Translations under genes and position numbers: made by a program
Shown here: piece after piece, positions 61,503 to 64,000 of the stretch
Layout: every line of letters starts with the position of its first letter
Position numbering within the stretch: the stretch's first letter is position 1
Assembly: GCA_015039365.1 (NCBI GenBank)
Contig: WION01000018.1
Coordinates: 124,001 to 188,000, forward strand
Reading direction: 5' to 3'
Length of the DNA stretch: 64,000 bases
Source: Amanita rubescens
Lineage: Eukaryota; Basidiomycota; Agaricomycetes; Agaricales; Amanitaceae
Notes under the pieces: model-generated
The model's database searches: none
What the model saw: the letters and a program-made list of their open reading frames with translations, nothing else
Told to the model about the DNA's origin: nothing

Positions 61503-63119
61503 CTAATCAAATTTAATCTTTTTGCCTTGGCTTGGTATAATAGCAACAGACTCGCGCTGTGCAGAAGCAAGGGCAGCGCCAGGCTTTGAGCGGCCCTTAT
61601 ACTCTCTTTTGCCTGGTTTTGGCGTGCGAGGATCAGGTTTGTCTACACGTTGCCGTTTAGGCGAACGGTCTGGACTCTCCCCCTCAACCTTAGCGGGCGC
61701 CTTTTGCTTTTCCATTTCGTCATCTTTCCGCAGTGGCCTCGGCCTTTTACCCATTGTTTTCCCATCGGCTAATTTAGACGCGCTCCCAGAACCTTTTGGC
61801 GCACCCCTGCGGACGGCATCAGGACTGGCGTACTCAACCACAAGCTTTCTTCCGTTTAAAGAGTAGTTTTTGGGATTGGTCAATGCAGCGGTAGCGTCTT
61901 CGGTGCCTACAAAATCGACAAAGGCAAACCTGAAGCAGGGTGACGTTGTGAGTAACCAAATCACTATCCCGAGACTCGGAAATGAAATGGGTGAACATAC
62001 CCTTTGCATAAGCCGCTGTCCTCAAAAGTGCCCATTCGAACCTTGCGAATCCAAGAGTTGGACTGGGCGCTGGACGGCTCTTTGGACCCGCCCTTCGCCT
62101 TTTCTTCTGTCTTGCCTTCCTTGGGTTGATTCGATTGTTTTTTCCCTGGAGAAGGGAACCGATGGGCGGCCAGCATCTCGATGATATCGGCCTCGGTCGT
62201 TTCGAATCCCAGATTGCCGAGGAACAGGGTTGGGCCTGGAGGTTGCTTCTGGACCTTGAGGATCTTCTGCGCAGTTTTTGAATGAGTTTTGGGTGCACTG
62301 TCCCCTGTCGCGTTGCTAGAGCCGGCCGGCTGGGGTCTGCCTGCAAAGTTGTCACCTATTGGAGTCGATGTTAGCTTTAGGCGTGCTGGGAAACAGACGT
62401 AGAGATATTGATCGCACCATCTTTTATGAGTAGCTTACGGCCGATGAGATGCTGCTCCGACAAGGCAATTGCGCGGGTTTGGGCTTCTGGGGCTGCAAAA
62501 TCGACATAGGCGAATCTGGCGCGTGCAACGTCAGTTTAATCAGTTGGGGGTTGAACGTCGAACGTTTAGGATAAAGATATGCGCACCCCCGATTTTCGAA
62601 CTTTCGGCCTGGCCCTGGAAGCACCTTGATAGGCATATTGATTCTAGTAACCTCCCCCGCATCCGCGAAAAATGCCTTTAGATCGTCGACCGTTGTCTTG
62701 TACGAAAGATTACCAACCCAAACGGAGTTTTGGCGCTTGGCATTGGAGCTTGCAGCTGATACATCCGCTCCTGCAGATTTCTTGCGTTTTTGTGTCTTGG
62801 ATTCTTGAGCCTTGAGCTTTTGTTGCTCCCTTTTCATTTGACGGCGTTTTTCAGCATGAGAGAGGACTTTCTCTTCTTCTATGGGCTCGCCTTCAGCCTC
62901 TTGACGTTTTCGCTTCTTCCCAGTTATCTTCGCGCTCGTGTTTGCAGAGTCTTCATCATCCTCCTCCTCTGACGATTCATCACTGTCAATTGCCTCCTCG
63001 GATTGAGAATCGTCCTCCACACGGTGGGAGCTTTCTGAGTCTGAAGTTTCATTTTCTAGATCGTCATCTGGCCCTGAAGATGCGGAATCTGGGGAGGATG
63101 ATTTTGAAGACGGACCCAT
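61503..63119 (-). CDS. Nop12/RBM34-like nucleolar RNA-binding protein (about 470 aa)
   Basis: Nop12-type proteins work in pre-25S rRNA processing. Exons 63119-62587, 62515-62418, 62355-62001 and 61929-61503 give 1413 clean bases. An acidic Ser-rich N-terminus (SDESSEEEDDED) and a Lys-rich stretch are followed by RRM1 (SVWVGNLSYKTTVDDLKAFF ... FAYVDFAAPEAQTRAI) and RRM2 (TLFLGNLGFETTEADIIEML ... FAFVDFVGTEDATAALTNP). A basic insert lies inside RRM2, and a basic tail ends KKIKFD. Each RRM is split by an intron at the same place, just before the RNP1 segment (FAYVDF and FAFVDF). The gene ends tail to tail with the Tpa1-like gene, 113 bases apart. Confidence 0.9.
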
Positions 63120-64000
63120 TATTTTTTGCTTCTCGAGAATTTATTACCAAAAGCGGAAATTATCTATGAACTTCGCAGCACGCGCCGTGTCCCGAAGAAG
63201 CTGGATATAGTAATGTAGAGAATATAGCATGTCTAATAGAATATAGTGTCTAGTATAATAGTTATGGTGAATGATGTACATCTAGGCTCAACTGTTATTG
63301 GGGACTCGCAAGACCCAGAATCATCCATGCGAAATTACATTCCTCCCAACATAAGAAATGCTATACTGCCACCAGACAGGCTAGTTCACTACATCACCTC
63401 GTTCATTTTCCCATACCAACTAATGGCGCACTTCCAATCATTTTGGCAATTGATGGATGAGAGTTCGCACAGATACTTCCTGTGTGTATCACAAAATATT
63501 CCTCACAATTTCTGATCATTTTCGCTCAGAAAATCTTTGCCATTCATATAAACTCAATGTTGGATGATCATGGCTTGTTGTCCAATTTCGTGGAGCAAAC
63601 AATTCTGATAGTGGCATAGACAGCTCAGCTGCATTTGAGGCGCATTAGAAGGCACGGTCTACGAGTGCCCTGTGGCGAATTTCTATTCTCAGGGCAATGG
63701 GTATGAATAATACCCAGAGTGTTAACCAATCACGAACCGCCTCATGCCAATGTGTTCCTCTTCAAATGGGAGCGATTATACTCATGTCGTAACTGTTGGT
63801 TTCATAGATAAATCAATCGGGCTCTTAACACACTCCTTCACTACCCGGCTCTTTCGGATATCATGGGATATGGTATAGTGACTCTTGCACTGGGGCTCCG
63901 AAACTTTGGTAGAGATGTCAGCTGAGACGTTCGCGATCCAGTTCTCAATATAATCGGACAGTAACGAGACTTATCATAGCTCGGGCAGATGATAGTTCGC
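63120..64000. other. AT-rich end of window, no gene
   Basis: Contains the promoter of the Nop12-like gene. From about 63210 on, the sequence becomes AT-rich with few CpG, somewhat like the repeat island at the other end of the window, but no inverted ends, LTR or transposase motif is visible. Confidence 0.4.

Overview
The window is nuclear DNA of a filamentous fungus, most likely a mushroom-type basidiomycete (Agaricomycete). Genes are packed head-to-head and tail-to-tail, and nearly all carry many GT-AG introns of about 45-60 bases, sometimes with very short exons. Protein signatures include lysyl-tRNA synthetase, indoleamine 2,3-dioxygenase, an REX1-type exonuclease, NKAP, a Sec2-type Rab exchange factor, COG3, a family 2 beta-mannosidase, a NIPA transporter, an Ariadne RBR ligase, a semialdehyde dehydrogenase, an FAH-family hydrolase, Cdc14 (SIN), COA3, Tpa1 and a Nop12-like protein. 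The genus is not resolved; no rRNA, tRNA, CRISPR or bacterial features were found.

Layout. 1-4.36 kb is a transposon island: a decayed Tc1/mariner-like element (255-2273) carrying a young solo LTR (498-949), followed by an old relative of that LTR. The island has almost no CpG except in the young LTR. 4.36-6.55 kb is an intact lysyl-tRNA synthetase gene (minus). 6.8-9.3 kb is a graveyard of three pseudogene pieces: an SRPK-like kinase, an Hsp110 fragment, and an inverted copy of the tail of the synthetase gene. 9.3-15.6 kb has no recognisable gene. 15.6-17.2 kb encodes a disordered Pro/Ser-rich protein, and 17.2-20.9 kb is empty again.

From 20.9 kb to 53.99 kb the DNA is gene-dense. The genes from about 27.2 to 39.6 kb keep well-conserved protein sequence but are interrupted by about two dozen single-base insertions and almost no deletions. 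Genes on either side (15.6-27.1 kb and 39.96-53.99 kb) splice to clean open frames. This points to a locally unpolished assembly segment, or otherwise a very odd mutational process; it is the strongest anomaly in the window.

54-59.2 kb is gene-poor, with one decayed member of a repetitive fungal protein family. 59.3-63.1 kb holds the convergent pair Tpa1 and Nop12-like. The last 0.9 kb is AT-rich and shows no gene.

The genes are mostly unrelated housekeeping functions: translation, RNA decay and processing, Golgi and exocytic traffic, ubiquitin ligation, mitochondrial assembly, and tryptophan, GABA and sugar catabolism. Several neighbours share very short divergent promoters (COG3/beta-mannosidase about 77 bases; COA3/four-helix membrane protein about 95 bases; the 27.6 kb protein/glyoxalase about 160 bases). 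All gene models were spliced by eye; family names rest on remembered conserved motifs, not on a database search.
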